Shown here piece after piece: positions 10,590 to 22,874 of a stretch of 64,000 bases of DNA. The notes under the pieces were generated by a model. That model was given only the letters and a program-made list of their open reading frames with translations, was not told the origin of the DNA and did no database searches. The stretch comes from Gnetum montanum (lineage: Eukaryota > Streptophyta > Gnetopsida > Gnetales > Gnetaceae), in the NCBI GenBank assembly GCA_015680685.1, contig MNCI01004531.1, positions 52,699 through 116,698 on the forward strand, given 5' to 3'. Numbering within the stretch: position 1 is the first letter of the stretch; each line of letters begins with the position of its first letter. A program made the position numbers and the translations under genes.

Positions 10590-11817
10590 GTGATTAATGT
10601 TTGACATTTTGTACATTGTGGTACATGTGCAGGATTCTAGTAAAGGACCTTGTCTCTGGGTTGGTATTTAACCTTTCGAATTTTTGAGTCATGACGTTGT
10701 TTGTTGTATGCCTTGTGTATCTCGTTTGATGATAGAGCAACTAATCAATTTTTGTCTAGCACATTTAGAGATGCCAATCATAGTTTTTGTGCTAGATCGA
10801 GGTCAAGATGGAGGTCACATGCCATGGAGAGTTTACGGAGCTCTGTTTGAATTGGAAGTTTTGGGAGTTTTCCATACACCAACTCATAGGGAGAGTAGCC
10901 TGTAGGGAGTTTCCAAGTGGAGCAGTATGCCTAGAGAGCATCGTTCAATTTTGTGCTCAAACCTCACCTAAATTTGCTAATTTTTCTTGTTAATATTCTC
11001 ATAATCTCCTAGTTGGTGACCTCAGCTTGGCCATTAGCTTGGGGGTGGTAAGGTGTGGTCAATTTAAGTTCCACCCCAAAGCGTTGCATCAACTTGCGAA
11101 AGGTTGCACCCATAAAATGTGTTCCATTATCGGAGATGACTACACATGGCACACTAAACCTATTTACGATTTATTGTTGTATAAATTGTGTAGCTGTAGA
11201 CGATGTGCAATCTATTATAGTAGCTGCTTCAGCCAATTTGGTCAAATAGTCAACAGCAACAATAATATAAGCCTTCCCATTGGACATCGGTGTAATAGGC
11301 CCCATAAAATCAATTCCCCAAATATCTAAGGGTTCTAAGGGTTGAATCCATTATTGTGGACCCTCCATTCTAGTAGTCATTCCACATTCCATTGACAGTG
11401 TTCATAGGATTGGACAAACTGATGGGCATCCTAAAATAGCGTTGGCCAGTAGTATCCTGCAAGCAGGATCTTAATGGTCATTTGTCTCCCTACATAGTGG
11501 CCCCCACAGGGACCCTCATGAGCATCCTAGATAACTCTTAACTAATCCTCATCGGGCACACACCATCGAACCAAGCCATCAAGATAGACTTTATAGAGTT
11601 GTCCCTTGATTTCCATAAAGTACTTGGTTTTTTGAAGAAACCGTTGCTTCTTTCTAAAGTCCAACCCTTGTGGCATTTGTTGGGAGAGGAGATAAGTAAG
11701 AATGCTACTATACCAATTTGTTCCCGTGGGTTGTTTATTTATTACATCAGCAAAGAGTGTTTCATCAAGAAAGTGATCAGATACAGCATATTCATCCTCT
11801 TTGTTGTCGCAACACAA
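10590..11817 (-). pseudogene. Integrase of element B, broken
   Basis: The minus strand encodes the linker after RNase H (11817-11542), then a zinc-binding-type stretch read from HEGPCGGHY, then the core. Further on come GYSPYEL-type and KVLYWN-type strings near 10900-10620, as in the integrase C-terminal part of gypsy elements. Several stops and frameshifts interrupt it, and the extreme C-terminus is deleted relative to C (47640-47900). Integrase inserts the cDNA into the host chromosome; this copy cannot be active. Confidence 0.75.
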
Positions 11818-11856
11818 CTGAGATAAATGATCGGCAACTACGTTCTCAGTGCCTTT

Positions 11857-12290
11857 TCAATCTACTATTGTTAAATCGAACTCTTGAAGGATTACCAACC
11901 AACGTATAATATGAGGGCTAACCATTGGCTTGTTCATGAGGAACCGTATTGCACTATGATCTTTATGAATGTACACTTTGTAGCCCAACACATAGTGCCT
12001 AAATTTGTCCAGTGCAAACACTACAGCCATTAATTCCTTTTCGGTAGTTGTGTAGTTAAGTTCTGCACCAGCAATACTCTTACTCGCACAGTGGATGTAA
12101 TAAGGGAATTTTTGTTCATCTAATTGTGTTAGTATGGCTCCTAAGGGATAATTAGATGTGTGGGTCATTATATGAAATGATCTAGATCAATCAGGGGCTT
12201 ATAGAATAGGGGTTTCCACAAGCCTCTATTTTTGAGTTTGGAATGCTCATTCACATTCCCTGGTCCATTCGAAGGGTGCATCTTTTTTCG
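11857..12290 (-). pseudogene. RNase H of element B, mostly open
   Basis: A 103-codon frame (12168-11857) shows the gypsy RNase H landmarks: YTTTEKELMAVVFAL, then FRHYVLGYKV, then the HKDHSAIRFL string that corresponds to the usual TDHSA motif, here with K before the catalytic D. Upstream 12290-12170 continues the frame with stops. The domain degrades the RNA of the replication hybrid and follows RT directly. Confidence 0.85.
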
Positions 12291-12419
12291 TTAATTCTAC
12301 CAATGGCTTGGCAATCTTGGAGAAGTTCTTAATGAATCTCCAGTGGTAGCCTGTGTGTCCAAAGAATGACCGAATATCTTTGACCATTTCTAGTTGTCAA
12401 GTGATTCCTTGGATAACCT

Positions 12420-13075
12420 TTACTTTTTCCGAGTCTACCTCTATTCCTGATTGTAAGATCTTATGCCCTAGTACTATGCCCTCTTGAACCATCAAATGGC
12501 TTTTCTGCCAGTTGAGCTTTAGATTTGTTTCAATGCATCATTTCAACACCTACTATAACTGGTCTAGGGCTTGATCAAAGCTTGCCCTGTAAGTGGAGAA
12601 GTTGTCCATAAATACTTCCACTCTGTTTCCTATTTGTTGTTGAAATATGCTTAGGACTAAACGTTGGAATGTGGTGGGGGCATTGCACAAGCCAAATGGC
12701 ATTTACTTATATGCAAACATTCCCTAGGGACTGGCGAACGTCGTTTTGGCTTCATCTTCTAGTGTTATTCATATTTGATTATATCCACTATATCCATCTA
12801 GGAAACTATAATAGCAATGCCCCACTATAGTGTCCAAGACTTGGTCGACGAATGACAACGAGAAATGATCTTTGAATGTTGCCATGTTCAATAGCCTAAA
12901 ATCTATACATACCCTCCATTTGCCTCCTTTCTTAGAAATGATTACTAGAGGACTAACCCATTCGCTATTAGCAATGGGATATATGAACCTAGCCTTGAGG
13001 AGTTTCTCGATCTCTTCTTTCACTACCTGTTTCAATTTTGGGTTCAATCACCTCTATGGTTGCGTCTGAGGCTTC
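12420..13075 (-). pseudogene. Reverse transcriptase of element B, active site altered
   Basis: The frame 13047-12769 carries the RT start (ARFIYPIANSEWVSPLV, KKGGKWRVCIDFRLLN, YYSFLDGYSGYNQI). It lacks the extra loop that many angiosperm Athila RTs have between KKGG and CIDYR. After a frame break it continues to VEVFMDN at 12601-12612, where the catalytic FMDD seen in C (45644-45655) has become FMDN. The neighbouring RNase H and protease place it in one pol polyprotein. It is not functional. Confidence 0.88.
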
Positions 13076-13127
13076 ATGGAGGGGTCCATGTAAATCCTAT
13101 GCTGGCATATCCTAGGATCTATTCCAA

Positions 13128-13960
13128 TTACCTTGGGTATGACCAGGCAAAGGATTTTGACCATTTATTTATTACCTTAAATAGGCTTTCTTTTTGTTTG
13201 GGGAAAATTTTTATGTTGATAATTACTAGTTTTCCATTTTCAAGGATCATGTATTCCAAACTGGTGGGCAATGGTTTTAGGTCTTGGGGCTCTTGTCTAA
13301 ATTCCCTAGGAATCTCCAACTTCCCCCAATTAATGTTTTCGAATATAAGGGCTAGAAGTTGGCAATGAACTTGCTCTAGTACGTATTTGCTTTCAATGTA
13401 AGCACTAGTTATCCCCTCAGTCAGTTCCATGCATGTTATCGAGTTGCTCCCTTGATCAACCATTAGCCACTCGGTGTTTTCTTGTTGTGTGGCTGCTGCA
13501 TATAGGCACTTTTGTATGTCAATATCTTGCGTGCACCAATTGCATGCAGGCAATGTTAAACTTTGCATCACCCATGATTTCTGCATGCAATGGCACCCTG
13601 TGTCACTATATGTGATGCATGGAACTCTCTTCCTCTCAATCTTCCCAAAAGTATTTTTCTTGGATATTTCCAAGTAAAGATTACGGATTCCTAGGCGTGC
13701 ATCAATTGTACTCAACCATGCCCTTACCATTATTATTGGGAAATCCCCTTTGTCATTGTTTATTTGGATCACCAAGAAATTAGCTAGGTACAACCAACCC
13801 TCCACAATGGTAACAATGTCCTCAACTTGTCCCAAAGGAATAGTGATGGACTAGTCAACCAGCTCTAAGTGAATATTACTCTTCTTGAGTGGAGGTAGGT
13901 TCCAGGTGTTGTACAATTCTTGTGAGATTAAGTTTACTATGGAGCCTGAGTCAAGAAGAG
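13128..13960 (-). pseudogene. Aspartic protease and linker of element B
   Basis: The minus strand has the protease active site LLDSGS (DSG codons at 13944-13952), then the flap and C-terminal part with GDFPIIM and AWLSTIDARLGI. These match the same domain in C (44300-44640) and G (62935-63240). The long frame 13835-13128 (235 codons) continues through a family-specific linker with a CLYAAAT string to just before RT. Protease cuts the Gag-Pol precursor. One frame break lies between the active site and the long frame. Confidence 0.8.
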
Positions 13961-14432
13961 CCTTATGAGGTTCATTCCCAGTGACCTAAAGATAAATTAG
14001 GGGGCTTCCAAGATCAGATAATTTCTTGGGAAGGTGGCTTACCTTAATCTAGTTGGTTACAGTATGTGTTAACATAACTGTGTGCATTGGACGTGATTTT
14101 TTATTTGAAGGGGGTCCCGAGACCTTATTTGGTATGGTGGTCTTTAGATGTTCAACCACTTGTGAGGATGAGGGCTTAGTTGGATTGTTGGTTCTGAAGA
14201 AATATCTTTTCAGCATAAAATTGTCAAGACCAACTGAGGATTAAGGATTGGAAGCCCTCGTGGCATTGGGTTGTTATGGTTGAGTGGGAAATACCCTTGG
14301 CATTGTTGGAATGGTTGGTGGTGGAGCTACTAGCATGAGAGGTGCAAATGGATTTGGAGGATGGAATACATGTGGAGTGTCCCTTCCAAGAGGGGAAGTC
14401 TAATAATATTCCCAAACTAGGCAGTGATTTCA

Positions 14433-14526
14433 TGGAGTTGCGTAACCCATAGGGTCACTTGGAGAAATCAGCTGCTACNGTGGAGTTGCGTAACCCATAG
14501 GGTCACTTGGAGAAATCAGCTGCTAC
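14433..14526. repeat. Exact 46-bp direct duplication around an N (likely assembly join)
   Basis: Bases 14433-14478 are repeated exactly at 14481-14526, with a single N at 14479 between them. This is what two contig ends with an unmerged overlap would give. Confidence 0.8.
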
Positions 14527-14739
14527 ACATAGTAACCATAAGGATCAGGTTGCCGATAAGGGTATTGTTGCCCAGGCAGTGGCATCCCCCATGACTGTGG
14601 GTGTTGTCACTATTGATGTTGCCCGATGGGTTTTGGTGAAGTTCCACTTGGATAGTATGTCAATGGTTGGTGAAACTATCTTGGGTTACCTTGGGGATAA
14701 GGTAACCTTTGGGGTGTCTTCCGTTTGTTAAGTCTCAGG

Positions 14740-16629
14740 TTGAGTGCATATACCACAGACTCTTGTAGATGTGAGATGATTGGACAACATCCCTTAGGAT
14801 GGTCATAGTAGTAGATCTCACATCCACCATCATCATCTGTGTCCAAATCCACAACCTCATCAAAGATAGTTATTTTGTCACGTGCAGGACTAGAATCTCT
14901 CTGCTTTTTCTTATCCTTGTCACTAGTTCATTCCTCCTTAGACTCCTCTATGATTTTTAGGACAAGTTCAAATCTACTATCCAAGGAGTCCTGTATCTAA
15001 TCTACCTTAGCCACTACCTCTATTGTTAACTTCTGAAGCAACAAGGTTTTTCTATTCACCAACTGTTCGAGTGGTGACTCATCCTCTTCATCGCAGAATC
15101 TCACTCCCTTCTTTCGGAGGGAAGGATCACGATTATATTCTTTCGCACTCTCTCTTTTTCGTAGCTCCCCTTCTTCTTTGGCTACTTGTTCCAACAATTG
15201 ATGAATCTCATGGAATCTAAGTTTTGATAGTCTCCCTTGGGCATAAGTCCCAAGGGTTCTCCTAGTTTCATACCTTAGTCAATCTACGATGTGGCAAAGT
15301 TGGTCCCATTGTGCGTAACCATGGCCTGGGAAATGATGTAACAATGTGTAGTAGTGGCCCATGGTAGCATCCAAGGGTTCACAAGTACCTTGCTTCCATC
15401 CTTGGATCTTCTTACACAAATTAGACACTATGGAGTACGTTTGATATTTATCGTTGAAGAGTTCTAACATCGTACTCCACCTCCTAATGGTTTTCGGTTC
15501 TAAGGACTAGTACCAACTCTCTGTTTCCTTGATGAGTGTCCTGGGAAACAACTTTAGTTTCTACCACTCATTCTCTAGTTTTTTGCAAGGTGCAGGCATC
15601 ATGAAATGCCTATAAATGATTTTGCGGATCTGCATTGTATCCCGCTTTGAAGCGTGGGATGTTGTTCATGTCTAAGCGCTTGATCCGGCTATCTTTTAGA
15701 TTCCTTGTTGGTATTCTCATAGCCTCCATTATATTTAGCATGCTTTAGGTGGTAAGTAGGGGTTCATCATGATCATCTCTTTCATGACGTCTATGATGTC
15801 TTCATTGTTCCCTACTTTCCCTTCGTTCATGCCATTATCCTCTCTCTCGACTCTCTTGTCAAGGTCTCTCATTTTGTCTACCTCTACCCTCACCATTATG
15901 CTCTTGGTGGCTACACCTTGATGTGGAAGGAGAGGGTGAATGATGTGAATAAGGAGAAGAAGAAGGAGAACCATCACTATGACAATGTTTCCTACCTTTT
16001 CTTTTGTGGCTTCGGCCCTAATCATGATGACGATCTGAATGCCCATCCTTGTCATGTGTTGTTGTTCTCTCAGTGAATAGTTGGCATTCACAGGGATTAG
16101 AACTAGGGTTGTGTATCATGGATTGTAGGTTCTGATACCCCACCTCCTCACTATCATCAAGAGGGGGAAGATCATTTGATAGAGAACTCATTATAAGTGG
16201 TTCACCATCTCTAATTTCACTTAGGATGTGCGAGACCCCTTTTCCCTTCAACAGTGTATGTTGGCTCTCCTACCTTGAGTCCCTTATACGTTGTGTGGAT
16301 GTGGGATGGTAATCCATTGTGTCAAAGTTGCCTATAATGTATTCAACATAGAGCTGTGTCATGCTAATTTGTGCAAGAGCACGGAGGAGCATGTTTGGGA
16401 CTGACCGATCTAGAGGTAACACTATGTTACCTTGCAAGTCTCTCCATCGCAGTTGTTTGTCTTGATGGAGGATAAAGCTAAATTCTAGTATGTATTCATC
16501 AGGATGAGTATATACTACCCGATGTTGTTGAGGAACCAACTGATTTTGGTTATGTGTTTTAAATTGCCGACTATTTCATGTATTATCCCTAGGTGGTGTA
16601 ATGCTCTTGTGAGAAGAAGAAGAAGACAT
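14740..16629 (-). pseudogene. Gag of element B, frameshifted
   Basis: The likely start is the ATG at 16629, which opens MSSSSS; a stop follows after 17 codons. Further on come VVYTHPDEY and SFILHQDKQLRWRD (16539-16270), a serine-rich low-complexity part, then the capsid-like segment FNDKYQTYS..YYTLLHHFPGHGYAQWDQL (15470-15279), typical of retrotransposon gag. A charged stretch (15197-14997) precedes a decayed zinc knuckle at 14784-14822 (CEIYYYDHPKGCC). At least three frames are needed to read it. It forms the particle and binds RNA in living elements. Confidence 0.8.
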
Positions 16630-16753
16630 TGTGTCTTATCGTTATGCTAATTAATCGTTATATAATTTTTCATTTAATTAATCCTAAGGTTTTTTTTAAG
16701 CTCCTAATGATGTGAGTAATTTCGTATGTTCTACTTAGCACAAAAACACTTAG

Positions 16754-16771
16754 TCCCTAGCAACGACACCA
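16754..16771 (-). other. Primer binding site of element B (tRNA-Asp type)
   Basis: One base inside the 5' LTR the minus strand reads TGGTGTCGTTGCTAGGGA. Against the complement of the plant tRNA-Asp 3' end as I recall it (TGGCGCCGTTGCCGGGGA), four sites differ, all transitions at C or G, as expected from deamination. Confidence 0.75.
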
Positions 16772-16772
16772 A

Positions 16773-17605
16773 TGATGAGTGGCGAGGTACCCCTACACTT
16801 AACCATACGAATACGAGTGTAACAAGTGCGATCCAGTCAAACTCCATAGACTAAGTGCCTACATGCCTCATGGAACACTTAAGGTTAATTATTCGTTGTC
16901 TTCCTAGACTTACTTATATTTGTCATGGTGTATGGTTAAGTAAGTCTGAGGTATATGATTTTTATAGTCTTTTATGTTTTATCTCCTATGCTATTGAGGT
17001 GAAGGGTGAAGAGAATAATTAAATAACTCTAACTAACTGACTAAGCTTTAATTAACCTAGCATCAACATCTATTCCCACTTACCATTCACACCTTGAACC
17101 AATGGAACCCTGGTTACCAAATGCTAATCATTGCTAGGATCACCAAGCGTAACACACGTGCTCGAAGCAATCGTACTGAGGCACTTAACCAGGAGAGAAG
17201 GGTTGAGAGAGAATTAATAACTAATAAAGCATTTAAATGGTAAATACTAAATAACAATAAGTAAAGTCCTAATTAGCCTATTCCATGCACTGCAAGGTTT
17301 ATCCAAGAAGTTCGTCTTTATTTCCGTACACAAACATGTGTTCAGGTACAATATTTGCTTGAATAAAGATCCGTTTACTTTGGAGTTCCTACTACGGGCA
17401 CATGGAAAATATTCTATCTCTGGAGGGATCAAACTACCAGAGTTTTGCTATGGTCTAAGCCTAGGATGAGAAACAAGGGAGTGTCGCCTCTTATTTATAG
17501 ATATGACGGCACACCGCAATATCGCGAGGGAAGACGCGATATCGCGTGGGATGCGATATCACGGAAAATGTGATATCACAGCCCATGCAATATCGCATCC
17601 CATCA
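16773..17605 (-). repeat. 5' LTR of element B
   Basis: In + coordinates it runs TGATGAG to CCCATCA. The right end holds clustered GATATC/GCGATATCGCG motifs (17515-17605) and the minus-strand TATA TATAAATA lies at 17492-17499. It is followed on the right by ctatc, half of the target duplication. Confidence 0.9.
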
Positions 17606-17609
17606 CTAT

Positions 17610-18560
17610 CTAATCAAAAGGGATTTGATCAAAGTCTATGTTAACCAAGCTATTCCCACTACCATCATCATTATTAAAATTATCATCACTAAGAGAGGAA
17701 GAAGATAATCTCCTTGAAAAGAAATGGGAGCTAGCAAAAAATAATGTTTTTTCATAACATCCTCTTGCACGGAAAGCTAGAAGGTAGTAGTCTAGGTTAT
17801 AGAGTTCAAGAGTCCTACTACTTCTTTCGTTTCTTTCATAGTGTTACAACATGTCATAGGAATTTGAGGTATAGACATCTTGATAGAAAGCATACCCCCA
17901 TGAGTTCATCCAATCAATTCATCTTGAGATGCAACTAACCAGGAGATACATAGGAATAGATTCTTAATTGATCAAATGCCAACCTTGAGATTAAGGATTA
18001 GTATAATATAAATAATCTCCATGATGTTCTGTAAGATGATGGTAAAAATAATGGGAATATTTTTCAGAAATGTATGAAGGGTTATGCCCATATTTTTTCC
18101 ACCAAGATTAGAATTTTTCATAATCAATTTAGGAGAGAGAATTTAACTCTATCCTATACATATGGAATGGATCTAGTTGATATAAAGGCCATTGTAACAT
18201 GTAAGCAAAAATCCATTGACCAAAATTTAGCAAGTTCAATTTAACATAGGTGCATATGGACACATAAGGAGATAGAACTACAAGTTCTCGATTTGAGATA
18301 TGAACTTTACAATTGACAGTGGCGTATGGGGCTATGACTCTAGAAATAGACAAGAAATCATCCTAGCTAGTTTTATGTGTAGACCTTATTTAACTTTTTT
18401 CTAAGATAGGCATATAAACTTCATTGGCTCAACAAGCTCTAAGGTAGTAGGAAGATCTAAGAGTTCAGCCTTCAACCATTAATAAATCTACAAAAAATAA
18501 AATTAAACATTAGTAGTAAAGAGTTCGAACTCTTTAGTGAGAAAATATACTAAACTATTT
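17610..18560 (-). pseudogene. C-terminal tail of the pararetroviral polyprotein
   Basis: After RNase H the minus strand remains patchily open. The 74-codon frame 18353-18129 holds an FGQWIFAYMLQW stretch like the end of a caulimovirid RNase H region. The last part (about 17700-17612) is serine- and aspartate-rich and ends at the stop 17610-17612, five bases from the edge of element B. Stops separate the pieces. Confidence 0.55.
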
Positions 18561-18830
18561 TGTGTTTCATTTATATATTCAGTCTAAAAATCAAATTTTG
18601 TAAGAAAAAGTGCCCATCAAATGGGTCTAGTGTGAGCAACCTTATTTAAAGCTTTTAAACTAAGATATTTATCAAAATGCTTTAAATCACTACATATTAT
18701 AAAATGTGTTCCTTACAAGAATAAATGAAACTTTTCCATCCCTTTGACACTTGCTAACAACTCTTTATGGGTACTATGATAATTACGTTGTGCACCATTG
18801 AATTTACCTAAGGCATACCAATAGATTCTT
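18560..18830 (-). pseudogene. RNase H of the pararetrovirus
   Basis: On the minus strand the string HSTHKELLASVKGMEKF is followed by FIICSDLKHF. These correspond to the landmark motifs of caulimovirid RNase H (the KE..A.. helix, then a catalytic D in a CSD context). One stop lies between them. The domain follows the RT directly, as in the family. Confidence 0.75.
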
Positions 18831-18899
18831 ATAACTCTATCATTTTGTTCCTTTAAAGAAGCTCCCTAGAATTCCTTAGAGGCATCTATTTCTAAGATT

Positions 18900-19740
18900 A
18901 ATTTTCCATCTGTTGGAAGTTGTAATTTTGGTAAGTTCTTACATTTTTTCTTTTATTTTTTGGATAGTTGTAGTATGTTTTGGTAACCATGGAGGAGCAC
19001 TTTGGCTGAGCCTTTTATTAAGTCGTTTTCCTATCAACTGCAAGATGCTCATAAAAGCCATACACATAATTTATGCATCCTAAAAATCATTGTAGTTGAG
19101 TTTTATCATGGAGCTCATCAAGAAATTTTGAGATAAATTCTAAGATATGTTTTTGAATACTAATTCCTCCATGTGCAATATCTAATCCATGAAATTCAAT
19201 TTATTCCTTACCAATTTGCATTTTTGTTGGGGACAGTACTAATCCTGCTTTATCTATAATCTCAAAGAAGTTTTCAAGGTGGATGAGGTGTTCATCAACA
19301 TTTTTACTCATAATGTGGATGTCATCAATGTATACCCAAATGAAAGGATATGCTCCAAAAATAGAATCAATTTTTTGTTGAAATATGGATGCAACTATTT
19401 TAATTCCAAAGGGTAATACCTTCCATTGGTATAATCCTCCTGGTATGGTAAATGTAGTTTTCCACTTGTCTTATTCTTCTACTTGAATCTGTCAAAATCT
19501 ATATTTTAAATCAAATTTTGAATATACGTGAGTGTGGAGTATCCTTTGAAAAAGATCATTTTTATTTAGAATTGCATGTTGAACTACTTTAATTATTTCA
19601 TTTAGTGGTTTGTAGTTTACCACTAGGCATTTCTTTCTATGGATGATTTCTACTCTTTTGTTCACAAAGAAAGTAGCACAACCAAACATACTTGTACTTG
19701 GTTCAATTAGATCTTTTTCTTGTAACATATTAATTTCTTC
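18900..19740 (-). pseudogene. Reverse transcriptase of the pararetrovirus
   Basis: The frame 19728-19492 has VVNYKPLNEI and VYSKFDLKYRF, the classic caulimovirid RT block. The catalytic YIDD box is still readable at 19321-19332 (VYIDDIH). Stops and a frame change between 19492 and 19400 inactivate it. The enzyme copies pregenomic RNA into DNA in the living family. Confidence 0.85.
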
Positions 19741-20149
19741 ATTACATTCTTATTTTAAAGAGGGTGGCATACCTATATAATGTGCTTTTGGTCAGACTTT
19801 AACACTATCTTTGAGTTCTATCCTACACCAATGTGTATTTTTGTGCCTAAAAATAGTACAATCATCTGAAGCAAGTGTTAAGAGATTCTCTTGTATTTTT
19901 GCTAACTTTTTTTTGGATTTTTCAACACTATTTATTACCCATGTACTAGTATTTTCTTTAACTATTTTTGGGGTTTGGAATCGGGTTTGATATGCATTTT
20001 TTCTAAGGAACTAATAGTTACCTAAATGCATATAACTATGTCATATTGTATAGGGTTCATATTTTCTAACATTATATGTACCTATTAATAAATCATACTT
20101 ACTCATATTATGATAACAGACTGTGAATTCTATTATTGGTCCATTTTGA

Positions 20150-20345
20150 ACTTGAATAGGGATTTTGGCAATGTATTCTAAGGATGCCTTTTGTTTGTCA
20201 AACGTGATGTAGGTTGGGTTTGTCTTTTGCTAAAAATGTGATGGAATACAGGATCATCTAGCTAAAGAGATTTCTACTCCACTATCTATTAGTGCATCTA
20301 TACGATAGGATTTATAGGAGGGGAATTTTTCCTGGAAAATTACCA
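20150..20345 (-). pseudogene. Aspartic protease of the pararetrovirus
   Basis: The active-site string ALIDSGVEIS is visible on the minus strand, with the DSG codons at 20278-20286. The domain lies between the coat-like region and RT, the expected order for Caulimoviridae. Flanking sequence is open only in pieces. Confidence 0.75.
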
Positions 20346-20683
20346 ATGGGAGTGTCATTGATATTTCATTATTATTTACCAATTGGGTAGGCATTTCTTT
20401 GATCTCTTCTTCATACTGTTGTCTTTGGCAACTTTCTTGTTCCTTTTCTAATTCTTCTAACTCAGTCGTAGCCCACTATATATACTTTCATAATTTCTGA
20501 ATTCTATATAGGTGAGTTACAGACTTTGGAACTTGGTCTATTGCCTATTCCTATTGCTTTATTTCTGTTTCTAATTGAGCTTCTAATTCTATGTCAGATT
20601 CTAGTGGCTATGAATCAGGGTACCTAAGTAATCTCTCTAAGATGATATTCTTGACTAGATAGTTCTTGTCTCTTATCATTTAT

Positions 20684-22460
20684 TTATCTTTTTAAAGAAA
20701 TAATTCTATTTATGTCATCTATTGGAATTGTTTCCAACTTGTGTTCTAATTGTCTAACTTTTGTAAGAATGAGCTGGTATCTGGGGTCTTCACTGAATGG
20801 ATCTAGAGTAGTTAATGACATTTTTGTATGTGTAGATGACAAGATTGTTGGGCTTGGATCATGTTCAGATGCTTGTGCTCGAGTAGTGATGATTCTTTGT
20901 AAATGACATCTATGGGAAAATCTATTCATCGCATAGTAATACACATCTCCATTAGAGCTATCTCCATCAAGACTAAGTTCTTGGATACCTTCATCAACCT
21001 AACCTCCCCTCCCCTATAGAAAAATGAGAGTCCTCATCAAAGGTAAAGAGCTCAAAGCATTCATTAGATTCGATGTAAAAATATCTGGGTGCAAAAGGAA
21101 AAGAAGGATCAGTGACATAATCATAATATTTTTTAGAGATATTATAGTGCTCAATAAAATTACCCTATTTTGGATGTCAATCCCTTTTTGGACATTTTTT
21201 TGCATAGTGGTCGCCTTTATAGAGATAACACTTAATCTAATCATGAGGTAAGGGCTTCTTTTGACATTTAAACATTCCTCAAAATTTTTGTTGAGGATGT
21301 AGATGGGATGGATTTTTAGTCCAAGGGGACTTATATTTTGATTTCCATTGTCATTTTCAACCTTTTTCTTTATGGCTTGTATAGCATTATTTTGACCACT
21401 TATGCTCAAGGCATATTTTGGAGCAAAAAGACTTAGCTAATTTTGTGTTGATCTTTTTCATGACATCTTGAGCATGTATATCCTAACATAATTCTTGATT
21501 AACTTTATTAATAAGTTGTCTTATATAACTAAAACTAACATCATTCAATGTCCTATTATGTAGTTTGATCTCGTGTTAATATTTTTGTGCAAAAGGTTGA
21601 GACATTACACCTAGTAAATGTTCTTTGGCTACATGATCATGTGCTAACCTTCCTTTCTAGTACCATGATTCCATTTGATCCAAGATTTTGTCTACATCTT
21701 GGATATGATATAACTTGGCAAAAAAAAAAATTTCATGACAATCCATTACCATATTTTCTTTATTACCTAAGAATTCTTTTGTAATGGCACTTAGGAATGT
21801 GATGGTTGGGCTATTTAATAATTTTTCTTTAATATCAGTTTCTATCTAATTCCACCATCTATGTAGATTTCCTATGAAATTAAATACTATGTTCTATATA
21901 GCATGCCTGGAGGACTTTTTATCTAATAAGACCTATCAATCAAGAAATCTAGCAATTTGGTCCACAGCTATTTGCATTTCTTCTAAATCTAGACCATTCA
22001 TGTTAAACTTGGGAGCTCTTCCACTAAGAGGTTTGGAGGATATATTTTTGTACTCTTGAGGTTCGACTTCATCATAATCATGAGATTTTAGCATTTCATC
22101 TAATCCTTCATCTACTAAGAATTTTGGAGGTGGTTCTATATTACTAGTACTAGAAGTGATAACCATTGGACTAGCTGTAGATTCTTCATTCATATTGATC
22201 CTTCCTTTACCCTTTTGTACATACAAGTGCCTAGGTCTATAATCTACTTGAGAGCTAGGGGAATCAATGTTCGTACCATAATCTAGGATGCCATGTGCAA
22301 GGGGTTTACCTTTATTGGTTTTTACCTCCTTTTTCTTAGGGATAGGTTTCTTTACTTCATTATAAATATTATCCAAGACTTTTTTATTTTTTAATAATTT
22401 TTCCTCTATACCATAGGTTTGTCCCATAACATCACTTAACTTATCATTCATCTAGTTTTG
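20684..22460 (-). pseudogene. Coat-protein region of the pararetrovirus, with zinc knuckle
   Basis: The 171-codon frame 22451-21936 is charged and disordered-looking, followed by 21409-21014 in a shifted frame. At 21193-21234 the minus strand reads CYLYKGDHYAKKCP, a coat-type zinc knuckle with the second Cys now Tyr. It lies downstream of the movement protein and upstream of protease. The frame 20944-20684 is the acidic linker toward the protease. Assignment as coat protein rests on order and this motif. Confidence 0.65.
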
Positions 22461-22874
22461 TAACCTAATGATGTCTAATGGCATGTCAACATAGGGTTTT
22501 TGATATAATTGATAAACTATTTCTTTTGGCATCTTTTCTCCTTTAGGTGGCTTGGATGTTTCTTCTAAGTTTGTATTAATTCCTACTAGTAAAAGTGCAT
22601 CGCATTCTACACAATGATATTTTTTATTATATTTGACTACAAATTTATGTGGGAAACTATTATGGATTTCAGTAGGTGTTGTATCAAGAGGAGAAATTGT
22701 TTCATCAAGACAATTTTTTGGATCGGCGAGAATAGTTTTTTCCTAATCTTCCTGACTGGGTGTTTTCCTTAGAATTTTTTTCACATCATATTTGATTTCT
22801 AATTCTTTGAAAATCCTTCTAAGGCTTTCTTCTTTTGTTTGTAAAATAGAAGAAGAAGAACCATAAAAAGAATT

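Larger units (their letters stand above)
8960..17605 (-). mobile_element. Element B: full-length Athila/Tat-like gypsy retrotransposon
   Basis: This 8.6-kb element has two LTRs (16773-17605 as 5', 8960-9822 as 3'), a tRNA-Asp-type primer site at 16754-16771, and the order gag, protease, RT, RNase H, integrase on the minus strand. It is flanked by ctatt (8955-8959) and ctatc (17606-17610), a 5-bp target duplication with one transition. By eye the first ~285 bases of the two LTRs differ at about 24 places, mostly transitions, so the insertion is old. The RT, RNase H and integrase resemble the Athila side of the OTA group by motif. Compared with C, about 900 bases between integrase and the 3' end are missing. 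It sits inside the endogenous pararetrovirus. Confidence 0.9.
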
